From contig NZ_KB906675.1 in the NCBI RefSeq assembly GCF_000381545.1, positions 1 to 64,000 on the forward strand: a stretch of 64,000 nucleotides of DNA, written 5' to 3'. The position numbers and the translations under genes were made by a program. Of the stretch, positions 18,057 to 27,966 are shown piece after piece. A model generated the notes under the pieces. That model did not search any database. It was given only the letters and a program-made list of their open reading frames with translations, and had not been told where the DNA came from. Position 1 is the stretch's first letter; each line of letters starts with the position of its first letter. This stretch comes from Rhodonellum psychrophilum GCM71 = DSM 17998. Its GTDB lineage: Bacteria; Bacteroidota; Bacteroidia; Cytophagales; Cyclobacteriaceae.

Positions 18057-20939
18057 ATGCGAAAATTTACTAAAAACCTTTGTCAAACCATCTTGATACC
18101 GCTGGTCATGCTGACCTTTGGATTCACGGATGTATTGGCACAGACCACCACTATTTCCGGAACCGTAACTGATCAGGATACCAAAGAAACCTTGATTGGC
18201 GTCAATATCATCGTCAAAGGAAAAGTAATCGGAACAGTAACAGACCTCAGAGGAAAATTCAACCTCAGGGTGAACCAAGATCCACCTTTGACACTTGTTT
18301 TTTCGATGGTGGGGTTTACTTCGCAAGAAGTGGAAATAACCCAAAACAACGTTTCTGATTTGAAAATCAGTATGTCTGAACAGACATTACTTGGTCAGGA
18401 AGTGGTGGTATCTGCTTCAAGGATTGAAGAAAGCATTCTCCAGTCCCCTGTATCGATCGAAAAAATGGATATTTTGGCAATCAGAGATACTCCTGCTGAC
18501 AATTATTACAAAGGAATTGCAAACCTAAAGGGTGTGGATGTTACCTCCTCCTCCGTTAATTTCCAAATCATAAACGCAAGGGGATTCAACTCGACTGGAA
18601 ATACCAGATTTGTCCAACTGACAGATGGAATGGATACACAAGCTCCAGCACTGAACTTCCCAATTGGAAACCTAAACGGTCCCTCGGAATTGGATGTGGA
18701 AAGTGTTGAGTTCATTCCAGGTGCGTCCTCTGCACTTTATGGCCCAAATGCCTTCAACGGAATTCTTTTGGTCAACAGCAAGAATCCTTTTGAATACCAA
18801 GGTTTCAGTGCTTTCTACAAACAAGGGTTCAATCACTTTTCAGGCACACCAGGAGAACCAAGTAGCCCACAGCCGATGTATGAAGGTTCAATTCGCTACG
18901 CAAAGGCCTTCAACAACAAGTTTGCTTTCAAATTGAATGCTTCCTTTATGAGAGCCGAAGACTGGTACGGAACAGACCTCTCCGACCTCAACAAAAGAAC
19001 CCAAGGAGACTTGCCCACCAATCCAGGTGCAAACAGTGTCCACGTTTTCGGTGATGAGGTTTCCAACAATATCGGTCTTTTGAGAAATGTAGGTGCCATT
19101 CAACAACAGGCGAATGCCTTGGGGATTGGTGGGTATATCAATAGCATTCCCGACCAAGTAGTTTCCCGTACCGGTTATGATGAAAGACATTTGGTTGATT
19201 ATGGTGCGAAAAATTATAAGGTCAATGCGGCATTGCATTACAGGGTCACTGATAAGGCAGAATTGTCCTACACCTTGAACTATGGTTCAGGTACCACGGT
19301 CTATACTGGTGCTCAGCGCTATTCCTTAAGAAATTTCGAAATCAGCCAGCACAAACTTGAGCTAAAAGGCGACAATTTTTTCTTGCGTGCTTACACAACG
19401 AGAGAAAATTCCGGTGATTCTTACATTGCTGACCTTACCGGAGTAAACATCAACGATCAATGGAAAGACAATTCCACTTGGTTTGGTCAATACACTTTGG
19501 CTTACATGGGTGCCATCGCACAGCAAGGTGTAGGTCCTGGCGCATTGGGTACGACCCAGCAGCAGGCCGTTGCCCATGGTGCTGCCCGTGGATTTGCGGA
19601 TCAAGGACGTTTTATGCCTGGAACACCAGAATTCGAAAATGCATCGAGCGAAGTAAGGAAAAACTTTATCCCACAAGGTTCGCTTTTCAATGACAGGTCA
19701 AGAATGTACATGGCAGAAGGACAATATGATTTCAAAGAGGAAATTTCCTTTATGGACCTTCAGGTTGGCGGTTCTTACAGGGTTTATGATTTGAATTCCA
19801 ACGGAACCATTTTTGCGGATGTGGAAGGAAACAACATCACGATCAGTGAATATGGTGCTTTTGCACAGGCAGGAAAAAGAGTACTCAATGACAAATTGAA
19901 ATTCATGGGTTCATTGAGATATGACAAAAACGAAAACTTTGACGGTCAGTTTAGCCCAAGGATTTCCGGTGTTTTCACAGAGAAAAACCAGAATTTCAGG
20001 GTCTCCTATCAGACAGGTTTCCGGATGCCTTCAACCCAAGCCCAGCACATCGACTTGAATGTGGTTTCTGCAAGATTGATCGGCGGACTTCCTTTTTATC
20101 GTGATAAATATGACGTTTTCACCAATGCCTTTACTTTGGCTTCCGTCAACAATTACGTAGCCGCAGTTGGTGCTGGAGCAAGCCCGGTTTCGCCACAGGC
20201 CACTGCATTGTTGCAACCCATTACGGAATTGCCTGCTTTGAGACCAGAGCAAGTAAGATCCATCGAACTTGGCTACAAAAGCCTCTTGGCCAATAGCAAA
20301 CTCATGATTGATTTTGCCTATTACTACAACGTTTACAATGATTTCATAACGCAGACATCTGTCAGAAAAGCGCCAGGACCAATCTTCCCGGTACCAACTT
20401 CGAATGCGGAACTGTCGATCAATGCGATCAACGCCCCTACCCTCTTGACTCCAATCACTATCCCTGGGAGAGAAAATACTTTCCAAACCTACACCAACTT
20501 AGTAAACGAGGAAGTAAGGGCACATGGAGCAGCAATCGGAATGGCTTATAATCTTCCTAAAAACTATTCAATCTCTGGTAATTATAATTTCAACAGATTG
20601 ATCACAGACATCGGCGAAGATTTCCTTTCAGAATTCAACACCCCTGAGCATAAAGTGAACCTTATATTTGGAAATAGAAAATTGACTAAGAATGTGGGAT
20701 TCAATGTTGCTTATCGTTTCCAGACCGCATTTGATTGGGAATCGTCCTTTGCAGTTGGACGCGTACCTGAGGTGCATACAGTAGATGCTCAGGTAAGTTA
20801 TAAGGTAAGTCCATGGAAATCCATCATCAAATTGGGAGGATCCAATATCTTCAACAATCGGTATATCCTCAATTACGGTGGCCCGACAATTGGATCGATT
20901 TATTATATCTCCATCACCTTTGATGAATTGTTCAATTAA
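18057..20939 (+). CDS. TonB-dependent outer-membrane receptor with CarboxypepD_reg domain
   Basis: A 960-residue receptor. The signal peptide ends near residue 29 (DVLAQ). Residues 32-115 form a carboxypeptidase-regulatory-like domain (ISGTVTDQDTKETLIGVNII). The plug follows at about 120-240 (VVVSASRIEESILQSPVSIE). The rest is a 22-strand-type barrel ending YISITFDELFN. It lacks SusC-specific features and is paired with an SGNH lipoprotein, not SusD, 8 bases downstream. The ligand is unknown; a lipid, ester or hydrophobic substrate is conceivable from the partner. A possible promoter is TTG-N22-TAATTTCG near 17955-17986. Confidence 0.9.
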   Translation: MRKFTKNLCQTILIPLVMLTFGFTDVLAQTTTISGTVTDQDTKETLIGVNIIVKGKVIGTVTDLRGKFNLRVNQDPPLTLVFSMVGFTSQEVEITQNNVSDLKISMSEQTLLGQEVVVSASRIEESILQSPVSIEKMDILAIRDTPADNYYKGIANLKGVDVTSSSVNFQIINARGFNSTGNTRFVQLTDGMDTQAPALNFPIGNLNGPSELDVESVEFIPGASSALYGPNAFNGILLVNSKNPFEYQGFSAFYKQGFNHFSGTPGEPSSPQPMYEGSIRYAKAFNNKFAFKLNASFMRAEDWYGTDLSDLNKRTQGDLPTNPGANSVHVFGDEVSNNIGLLRNVGAIQQQANALGIGGYINSIPDQVVSRTGYDERHLVDYGAKNYKVNAALHYRVTDKAELSYTLNYGSGTTVYTGAQRYSLRNFEISQHKLELKGDNFFLRAYTTRENSGDSYIADLTGVNINDQWKDNSTWFGQYTLAYMGAIAQQGVGPGALGTTQQQAVAHGAARGFADQGRFMPGTPEFENASSEVRKNFIPQGSLFNDRSRMYMAEGQYDFKEEISFMDLQVGGSYRVYDLNSNGTIFADVEGNNITISEYGAFAQAGKRVLNDKLKFMGSLRYDKNENFDGQFSPRISGVFTEKNQNFRVSYQTGFRMPSTQAQHIDLNVVSARLIGGLPFYRDKYDVFTNAFTLASVNNYVAAVGAGASPVSPQATALLQPITELPALRPEQVRSIELGYKSLLANSKLMIDFAYYYNVYNDFITQTSVRKAPGPIFPVPTSNAELSINAINAPTLLTPITIPGRENTFQTYTNLVNEEVRAHGAAIGMAYNLPKNYSISGNYNFNRLITDIGEDFLSEFNTPEHKVNLIFGNRKLTKNVGFNVAYRFQTAFDWESSFAVGRVPEVHTVDAQVSYKVSPWKSIIKLGGSNIFNNRYILNYGGPTIGSIYYISITFDELFN

Positions 20940-20947
20940 AAAAATCC

Positions 20948-22429
20948 ATGAATATGAAAAATATAAATAAATATTTATACCTCATTTTATTAGGCTCATT
21001 TACTGCGTGTACCTATGATTTCCCTGAAGAGGTCATTCAGGAACCTACCGCAGGCGAGGCTAATTTTACCAAAATGATAAGCGTAGGGAATTCCCTTACG
21101 GCCGGTTTTATGGATGGCGCACTCTATACCAGAAGCCAGGACAATTCCTTTGCGGTCATCCTATCGGATCAAATGGTCCCCGTTGGCGGTGGGGCATTCA
21201 ACGTCCCCAATATCAATTCTGTAAATGGATTCTTTGGCCTCGCTCCTGATGGCCAAACACCATTGGGAAGATTAATCCTTACGGTCAATCCACAAACTGG
21301 AGCAACGGGACCTGCACCAATTGGACTTGGTGAAATCCCAACGGCTTTTACGGGTGACAAATCGGCATTGAATAATTTTGGCGTTTCCGGTTCCACATTG
21401 TTGACTTCCCTGATCCCCCAGACCGGAGGACCAAACGTTCCTCAAAACCCAGCTTTCAATCCCTTGTATGCAAGATTTGCCTCCAATCCAGGGGAATCTA
21501 CCATTATCGGTGATGCTGCGGCAGCCTTGGGTAATGGAGGAACTTTCTTTACTTTCTGGTTGGGAAGCAATGACGTCTTGGGTTACGCTTTGGGTGGAGC
21601 CTCAAACCCGGCTATACTCACTTCAAATATCAATTTTGAACAAAGATTGAGTTTGGCCTTAGGCACAATGCTGCAAGCAAACCCTGAAGCCAAAGGCGCT
21701 GTCGCCAATATTCCAAACTTAAATGTATTGCCTTATTTCAATTTAGTGCCTTGGAATGCACTTCCTTTGGATCAGGGAACTGCTGCTTTTGTCAATCAGG
21801 CTTATCTTCAATACAACGGAGGACTTGCCCAATTGGCAGGAATGGGATTGATCACTGAAGCTGAAAAAACCAGAAGGACCATTGTGTTTAAGGCTGGCCA
21901 AAATGGCTTTGTGATGGCGGACAAAAATCTTACTGACTTGACTGGTTTTGGATTGCCTTCCATCCGTCAAAGCAACAATACAGATAAGCCCGTCCTGACT
22001 TTATCCACCGCATTGGGCGTTGCAGTCGGCGGCAATCCACAATTGGTCAGAGGGGTAAGTTTTCCTGTGGAAGACAGTTTCGTCCTGACCCAAATGGAAC
22101 AAGAGGAATCGCAGGCAAAAATCACTGCCTTCAATGCTTTGATTGCAGCTGCAGTTCAGGCATCCAGCAATCGATTGGTTTTGGTAGACGTCAACAATTT
22201 CCTCAATCAAGTACTCCAAGGCCAAGTCAATGCAGGCGGTGCTTCCTTGACTGCTTCCATTATACCTCCTAACGGTGGTTTTTCGGTTGACGGGGTGCAT
22301 CCAAATGCAAGATCGCATGCATTCATTGCCAATCTCTTTATTGATGCCATCAATGCAAAATGGGGTGCAAATATCCCTAAATCCAATCCAAATGCCTATC
22401 CAGGAAATGATCTTCCTGTAGGAGGTTGA
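20948..22429 (+). CDS. SGNH/GDSL hydrolase outer-membrane lipoprotein
   Basis: A 493-residue lipoprotein. The start MNMKNINKYLYL leads to a hydrophobic stretch ending SFTAC; the Cys is followed by acidic residues. Block I of the SGNH fold is ISVGNSLTAGF (nucleophile Ser), block III is WLGSNDVLG, and block V near the C-terminus is VDGVHPNARSHA with the Asp and His. The protein is longer than typical GDSL esterases because of inserts between blocks. It starts 8 bases after the receptor gene, so both are co-transcribed. The substrate is not known. Confidence 0.88.
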   Translation: MNMKNINKYLYLILLGSFTACTYDFPEEVIQEPTAGEANFTKMISVGNSLTAGFMDGALYTRSQDNSFAVILSDQMVPVGGGAFNVPNINSVNGFFGLAPDGQTPLGRLILTVNPQTGATGPAPIGLGEIPTAFTGDKSALNNFGVSGSTLLTSLIPQTGGPNVPQNPAFNPLYARFASNPGESTIIGDAAAALGNGGTFFTFWLGSNDVLGYALGGASNPAILTSNINFEQRLSLALGTMLQANPEAKGAVANIPNLNVLPYFNLVPWNALPLDQGTAAFVNQAYLQYNGGLAQLAGMGLITEAEKTRRTIVFKAGQNGFVMADKNLTDLTGFGLPSIRQSNNTDKPVLTLSTALGVAVGGNPQLVRGVSFPVEDSFVLTQMEQEESQAKITAFNALIAAAVQASSNRLVLVDVNNFLNQVLQGQVNAGGASLTASIIPPNGGFSVDGVHPNARSHAFIANLFIDAINAKWGANIPKSNPNAYPGNDLPVGG

Positions 22430-22541
22430 TTTTGGTTGGCATTGGGATTCGTCATTGTGAATAAAAAGGAATGGGGAATGCCTTCATTCGGGAATTAAAA
22501 CCTCAACAGAGGGTTTAAATTCCTCCTCCAATAAAATAGAA

Positions 22542-22575
22542 AAGAAGCCATCCTTTCGGAATGGCTTCTTTTTTT
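22542..22575 (+). terminator. Intrinsic terminator after the receptor/SGNH operon
   Basis: AAGAAGCCA pairs with TGGCTTCTT, with an inner TCC/GGA extension and one bulged A, followed by a T run on the plus strand. It lies about 110 bases after the SGNH stop. Confidence 0.85.
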
Positions 22576-22586
22576 GTGCCCATGTC

Positions 22587-22766
22587 TGAAACCCCTGTGA
22601 TGCATTTCCATTTCTATTCCGGCCTGAAATTGCTTCATAATCAGTCGAATACTTCTGTTTTTGACCGCGCTGTATTGGGCTATTAATTAATCTCCAAATA
22701 GTCTGATTTTCTTGTAATTACTAATTACTGTCCAATCAGGACCTCTAATGCATATTTCGGGTTTAA
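22587..22766 (-). repeat. Dispersed intergenic repeat, copy 1
   Basis: About 180 bases, in minus orientation (the TTAAACCCG end is at 22766, the other end at 22587 reads GGGGTTTCA). It carries the family core AAGAAAATCAGACTATTTGG and the conserved 3' part CCGGAATAGAAATGGAAATG. It sits between two terminators, one for the SGNH operon and one for the cytochrome gene. Confidence 0.8.
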
Positions 22767-22795
22767 ATCCAAAATGGGTTACCATCCTTAAAACC

Positions 22796-22842
22796 AAAAA
22801 GTCCTTCACGATTTTCTTTCCGAAAATCGTGAAGGACTTTTT
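22796..22842 (-). terminator. Very strong terminator after the HEAT/cytochrome gene
   Basis: A perfect 21-bp stem (22796-22816 with 22822-22842) has a 5-base loop, A and T runs at the two ends, and GTCCTTCACGATTTTC inside one arm. On the minus strand it lies about 35 bases past the stop at 22876. Because of its symmetry it could also work on the plus strand. Confidence 0.92.
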
Positions 22843-22875
22843 GTGTACTCCTGTTATACAATGCTTTTCAATCCA

Positions 22876-25800
22876 TCAATCTTCCTCTTTCAAAGTGGCC
22901 AAGAAACTGACCAGATCCCTGATTTCCCTTCTGGAAAGCATATCTTTCATGTCTGGCATGCTGGAGGCTGCATTTTTCCGGGAAACCACATGCGCTTTTT
23001 GGATCAAGGTATCGGGCCTATTGCCCATCTTGACCAAGAAAGTACTGTTGGTTTCTTTTTCAAGAACACCATTGAGGGCCTTGCCATTGTTCAGCTCCAA
23101 CATCACCACTCCGAATCCAGGTGATAATTTTTTACTGGGGTCGATCAAGGATTCCAATAGATCCTGCCTGTCAAGTCGAGCGGCAACGCCATTGAGTCTT
23201 GGCCCTGCTATCCCCCCAAAATCGTCATAAGAATGGCAACGCATACATTGTCCCACTTGGGATTGAAAAAATATCCTTCTTCCCTTGATCACATCTCCAC
23301 CTTCCAAGCTGCTTTGGTAGGACGCCAGCGCATCTCCTTTCCACAGTTTGGTTTCCGCTTCGGTATATTTTGATTTCAAATCAGCATCTCCAGTATTGAC
23401 AATTGCCTCTGAAAACTCCAGTAACACTTCCGTCTTCAATTTCCCCTTTTCCATATCTGCCAGAAGTTTCCCAAAAGTCTCCTTGGTCGCGGACACAGGC
23501 AAAGCTCCCAATGCGATCAATGCCGCTTGCTTCTCTTCCACCGTTCTTTTTTGGATGACGTCATTCAACAGATTGACTTTTAAGTCATCTGACAAATTAA
23601 GATTCCCAAGCAAATCCAAGCCAACCACCCGAACGGATTTCTCACTGTCCTCCAATGCAATCTTAATGGCCTCAGCTGTATTGGGGGCCTCCATGGCAGT
23701 CAACGCCCTTATCGCTGTCATTCTCACCTCAGGATCTCTGTCACGCTTCAAGGCCCCCAATAAAGGCTCCGATGCTTCCGTTATGCGCAGTTTTCCTGTC
23801 GCCATGACAGCGCTTAACCTGATGTCTGTTTCCTTACTTTGAAAAAGCTCCAACAAAGGCGTGGAAGATGCTTTTCTGACTATCGAGGGCTCTCTGGTGA
23901 TTGTGCCCCTATTTCGACCATCTACCCTATCCAAAACCGAAGGTTTTGTCCATGTACTCAAGGCTTCTATGGCTTCCTTTCTCATGGCAACAGGTGCTTT
24001 TTCCATCGCCATATAAGCGATCAAGTTTTGCATAGATCTTTCCGTGCCCACCCTAAGATTGGCACTGATGGCTCTTCTGATCAAGGCCTCATTGGAAAAA
24101 GGAGTACTGAGCAACAAATCCGCCAAAGCTGGTAATGCTGGCTCAATGGAGAAATCATCGTTGATGGCCCTTGCGGCTTCGGTGACGATCCATTCGTTTT
24201 TATCGGAAAGGAAATTGGCAATCCCCTTGTCCTCCATCCTTCTCAAAGCCAAAACGGCTCCCATTCTAACCGCATCACTTGGATGCGAAGACAATTTTGC
24301 GATGGCTTCCGGTTTGTTGATTCTTGCCAAAGCCAAACTTGCAGCATGACGGATAAAAGCATCCTCATCATTGTTCTTTTCGAGATACGCTATCAATGGG
24401 TTTATGGCCGGCTCAAAAGCGATCCTGCCCAAGGCTTCAGCAGCAAAGAAGCTTGCCCGACTATTTTCGTCTTTTAAGAGAGGCAAGAGATCATTTCCCG
24501 CATCCTTAAATCGAATATCCCCGATCCATTTAGCTGCCTGCGCCCTGATTTCCGGGTCGGAATCCTTGAACAAAGGCACCAAAGCTTTTGCGTACTTCAT
24601 GTCCTTCATTCTGGCCAACTGGCTCATCCCGACAATGGCATTGATCCGAGCCACTTGGTTGTCCTTGCTTGCAATTACCGATTCAAAAACTTTTGCCCCC
24701 TTGTCACCACGCGTAGCCAGTTCGAATTGTGCTTTCCTTCGGATCCTCATGTCTGCATGTTGGAGGTATTTCTCCAAGTCGGCTTCCTTGAGTTTTTTAT
24801 AATCCAATACAATAAGTTTTTGTGTTTCCTGTCTTTCAGCAGAATTGGCTCCTTCGGCATCATCCAGTTTCCAGACCCTACCGTAATTTTTGGTATCCCA
24901 ACCATTGATCCAATCTGACAAATACAATGAGCCATCCGGACCAAAATCCAAACCCGTTGGCAATACTCCTCCCAAAATCTTCTTGGTTTCTGCCAATTCA
25001 AAGCTGGCTCCTTTTGGCTTTAATTTGAAAGCATGGATACCAGACCTGGCTGGGTTGCCTACAAATTCCACTACAAAAAAGGTGTTTTTCCATTTTGGAC
25101 TCAAGGCTGTTCCTGGATTGTAAACCATTCCCGTAGGTCCATTGACATAGTTGACAATAGCAGGGGTTATATAGGCAGGTTGTTTTTCATGACGGGGAAG
25201 ATTCAAGCCCTCATCCATCCAAACCTTGTACGTATTGTTGTCTGGATCACGGTACTTGCCAAACTGCCAATTGATCCTCCAACCGGTATCGGATCCATTG
25301 ACCAAATAAACCAAACGCTCACTCTCTCCTCGATGATCCCCATCGTTGTCAACCGAAATCAGGTTGTTGAATTCATCGAAAACAAATTCATGGGTATTTC
25401 TGACACCCATGGCAAAAATCTCAAAATCACTTCCATCCGGGTTGGCCCTGGCGATGACACCACGGTTTGGATACTTCCATTCTGTCCCATCGGGACCTTT
25501 TCCATTGAAACCAATATCTCCAATTCCCCAATAGATCCTTCCATCCGGTCCTTCTTCAAGACCAGACATTCCGTGTCCACCAAAGCCGACATGAACGCCA
25601 TACCCATGGGAAATGGAGGTCTTTTCATCCATAATCCCGTCACCGTTGTTGTCCTTCAGTCTCCACATATCAGGACCGACGCCTACAAACAGGTCATCCC
25701 CGCGCTTCATCACCGCTCCAGCAACATCTGTGACCTCATCGTGGAAATCCTCCACCATGATCTGGGAATAATCCGCCAATCCGTCTCCATCAGTATCCAT

Positions 25801-26301
25801 GACGCGGTAAATCTGTTCTTTCTCGATCAGCATGTCTCTCCAATCGTGGGAACCGTCACCATTCACATCCCCCAACCATTGGTTTTCACTGCTTCTCTCC
25901 GGAGAAAGTTCTTCCCTCAAAAACGCTCTTTTTTCTTCAACGGTCTGAAGACTTATCGATCTGATTTCCCAACTTTGATGACCCCGAATATCGAACTCGG
26001 AGTTTTTCTGACGGTTGGTCCTTGAATAGTATAAAACCCCATTCTCGTCCACATTGATGGAAATGGGATCATTGATCAGGGAGTCGACTGCCCACAATTT
26101 GAGCGTCAATCCCTCTTCAATTTCCGGGTTGACGAGTGCTTCTATTTCGGCAGCCATGGCCTGAACAGTGGCTTGATCGAGTCGTTTCTCCCTGAGGTCC
26201 ACAGGGGGTTTTTCTTTGCAAGAAGTGGCCAGCATCGAAAAAGCAAAGAAAGTACAGCAGGCAGCAAAAAAAACATTTGGAAATGGAGGTTTAGGCTTCA
26301 T
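22876..26301 (-). CDS. PVC-type HEAT-repeat lipoprotein with c-type heme domain
   Basis: A 1141-residue lipoprotein (SMLATSC lipobox, Cys about 28). Residues 60-480 form a beta-propeller of the membrane-bound-dehydrogenase type, with GDVNGDGSHDW, GVGPDMWRL and GPDGRIYWGIGD. Residues 500-990 are HEAT repeats (RAQAAKWIGDI, FFAAEALGRIA). The C-terminal 130 residues carry GQCMRCHSYDD, a CxxCH heme site. This is the architecture called PVC-type heme-binding CxxCH protein. It likely passes electrons during oxidation of an unknown sugar or alcohol outside the inner membrane. It stands alone, with a strong terminator. Confidence 0.88.
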   Translation of the reverse strand: MKPKPPFPNVFFAACCTFFAFSMLATSCKEKPPVDLREKRLDQATVQAMAAEIEALVNPEIEEGLTLKLWAVDSLINDPISINVDENGVLYYSRTNRQKNSEFDIRGHQSWEIRSISLQTVEEKRAFLREELSPERSSENQWLGDVNGDGSHDWRDMLIEKEQIYRVMDTDGDGLADYSQIMVEDFHDEVTDVAGAVMKRGDDLFVGVGPDMWRLKDNNGDGIMDEKTSISHGYGVHVGFGGHGMSGLEEGPDGRIYWGIGDIGFNGKGPDGTEWKYPNRGVIARANPDGSDFEIFAMGVRNTHEFVFDEFNNLISVDNDGDHRGESERLVYLVNGSDTGWRINWQFGKYRDPDNNTYKVWMDEGLNLPRHEKQPAYITPAIVNYVNGPTGMVYNPGTALSPKWKNTFFVVEFVGNPARSGIHAFKLKPKGASFELAETKKILGGVLPTGLDFGPDGSLYLSDWINGWDTKNYGRVWKLDDAEGANSAERQETQKLIVLDYKKLKEADLEKYLQHADMRIRRKAQFELATRGDKGAKVFESVIASKDNQVARINAIVGMSQLARMKDMKYAKALVPLFKDSDPEIRAQAAKWIGDIRFKDAGNDLLPLLKDENSRASFFAAEALGRIAFEPAINPLIAYLEKNNDEDAFIRHAASLALARINKPEAIAKLSSHPSDAVRMGAVLALRRMEDKGIANFLSDKNEWIVTEAARAINDDFSIEPALPALADLLLSTPFSNEALIRRAISANLRVGTERSMQNLIAYMAMEKAPVAMRKEAIEALSTWTKPSVLDRVDGRNRGTITREPSIVRKASSTPLLELFQSKETDIRLSAVMATGKLRITEASEPLLGALKRDRDPEVRMTAIRALTAMEAPNTAEAIKIALEDSEKSVRVVGLDLLGNLNLSDDLKVNLLNDVIQKRTVEEKQAALIALGALPVSATKETFGKLLADMEKGKLKTEVLLEFSEAIVNTGDADLKSKYTEAETKLWKGDALASYQSSLEGGDVIKGRRIFFQSQVGQCMRCHSYDDFGGIAGPRLNGVAARLDRQDLLESLIDPSKKLSPGFGVVMLELNNGKALNGVLEKETNSTFLVKMGNRPDTLIQKAHVVSRKNAASSMPDMKDMLSRREIRDLVSFLATLKEED

Positions 26302-26464
26302 TGGTTTTAGGCTTTGTTAAATCATTGAATATAAAGCAGAAATATAGTGAAAATGTCATTTATACACATAAAATTTTGACAATCGGTTCTATTTTAAATT
26401 ATACTTCGCTTTGAAGGATGAGGGGTTTAAAAATTCAGGCAAATTCTACGAAGGGTAGTTGGGC

Positions 26465-26636
26465 TTCAATCCATGTTATGCGTTCCCAATTCTATTCCGG
26501 TGAAATTGCTAAAAAGCAATCTGTTATTTCTGTTTTTGGCTTCACCAAATCGGTACGATGTCCTATTCTTCAGATGGTTTGATTTTCTTGCAGTGTCAAT
26601 CCCTATGCGGAAACTTCTTGCACAATCCGGGTTTAA
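26465..26636 (-). repeat. Dispersed intergenic repeat, copy 2
   Basis: About 172 bases in minus orientation: CTTAAACCCGG at the 26636 end, GGATTGAA at the 26465 end. It keeps GCAAGAAAATCAAACCAT and the ACCGGAATAGAATTGGGAA segment. It lies between the start of the cytochrome gene and the start of the D-threonine-aldolase-like gene, so it is inside a divergent promoter region. Confidence 0.8.
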
Positions 26637-26851
26637 GGGATAGAAAGGTACTTTTGGACAAAGGCAATGCGGCAGTGATCCCAAAAATTGAAAGGCTATT
26701 TTTTAGGATTGGTTTGGACAGCTGTTTTTTGGATTCTATATTGTCGGCCCAATGATCTTCCCCAGAATGGAAACACGCCAGATCATTTCAAGGATTTAAG
26801 TATCAAAGCCATTAAAAAACATTGAATTTCAAATCTTTTTCCTCAAAACCT

Positions 26852-27946
26852 ATGCTCGACCAAATATCCTCCCCTACCCTTTTGCTCAACGAGCAGATCT
26901 GTAGAAACAACCTCAAAAAAATGGCCGATAAAGCCAAAAGGAACGGGATGAAACTTGTACCCCATTTTAAGACAGCCCAATCACAACAGATTGGGGAATG
27001 GGCAAAGGAATATGGTATCCGGGAAATCACGGTTTCATCGATCAAAATGGCAGAATATTTTTGTGGCCAAGGTTGGGACAATATCCATATCGCATTCCCT
27101 TTCAATCCTAGGGAAACCAAAAAAATCAATGATTTGGCCAAAGACCAATCGCTGTCGGTCCAACTGATCAACGTGGCCGTGACCGAAAAACTGGCCATGG
27201 AACTGGAAAATCCCCTGGGCTTTTTCATCGAAATCGATGCGGGATATGGAAGAACGGGAGTTGCGGTTACCGATTTCGAATTGATCGAAGGGATCATGAG
27301 GATGGCAATAAAAACGGATAAACTCAAGTTCAAGGGATTTTATATCCATGCGGGTCACTCCTATTATGAAAAGGACATCGAAAAGCTTTATGACGAGACG
27401 AGAGCTGCGTTAAACATGCTCAAGAATAAATACAGGTCTGAATATCCTGAATTGGTGACACGAACGGGAGACACTCCGGGATGCTCGGTCATTGAGGATT
27501 TTGGAGACATCGACGAGATGGGCCCAGGTAATTTTGTATTTTATGACCTGATGCAGGTAAATTTAGGCAGCTGTAAAAGAGAAGACATTGCTGTAGCACT
27601 TGCCGTCCCTGTAGTGGATATCCATCTTGGACGCAAAGAAATCTTGGTCCACGGTGGTGGTGTCCACTTGGCAAAGGATGTATTGACGGAGCCCGATGGT
27701 TCAAAGAACTTTGGGGAAGTGGTCTTTCTGAACGAGAATGGATGGGAAATTCCTAGCGAAAGGTCATTCCTAAAAAGTATTTCCCAGGAACATGGCCTTA
27801 TCAAAGCTTCAGATGAATTGCTGGCCAAAGTTAAAGTTGGTGATCTTTTGGGGATTTTACCCATCCACAGTTGCATGACGGCGGATTGTATGGGCGCTTA
27901 CCTCAGCCTAAATGGCCAAATTGTTGATCATGTTGAAGGCCACTAA
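26852..27946 (+). CDS. D-threonine aldolase / D-serine dehydratase-like PLP enzyme
   Basis: A 364-residue fold-type III PLP enzyme (alanine-racemase-like barrel plus C-terminal beta domain). The PLP lysine is in VPHFKTAQSQQIG near residue 50. The C-terminal domain ends with LPIHSCMTADCMGAY, whose His and Cys bind the divalent metal used by D-threonine aldolases and DSD1-type D-serine dehydratases. It probably breaks down a D-3-hydroxyamino acid; which one cannot be told. The ATG at 26852 is chosen over an upstream TTG because homology begins right after it (SSPTLLLNE). Confidence 0.85.
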   Translation: MLDQISSPTLLLNEQICRNNLKKMADKAKRNGMKLVPHFKTAQSQQIGEWAKEYGIREITVSSIKMAEYFCGQGWDNIHIAFPFNPRETKKINDLAKDQSLSVQLINVAVTEKLAMELENPLGFFIEIDAGYGRTGVAVTDFELIEGIMRMAIKTDKLKFKGFYIHAGHSYYEKDIEKLYDETRAALNMLKNKYRSEYPELVTRTGDTPGCSVIEDFGDIDEMGPGNFVFYDLMQVNLGSCKREDIAVALAVPVVDIHLGRKEILVHGGGVHLAKDVLTEPDGSKNFGEVVFLNENGWEIPSERSFLKSISQEHGLIKASDELLAKVKVGDLLGILPIHSCMTADCMGAYLSLNGQIVDHVEGH

Positions 27947-27966
27947 GTTTTTGATTAACAAAACCG

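Noticed and set aside
25033-26025. 330-codon plus-strand ORF opposite the HEAT/cytochrome gene
   Set aside because: An antisense shadow of a well-supported gene, with no recognisable domain.
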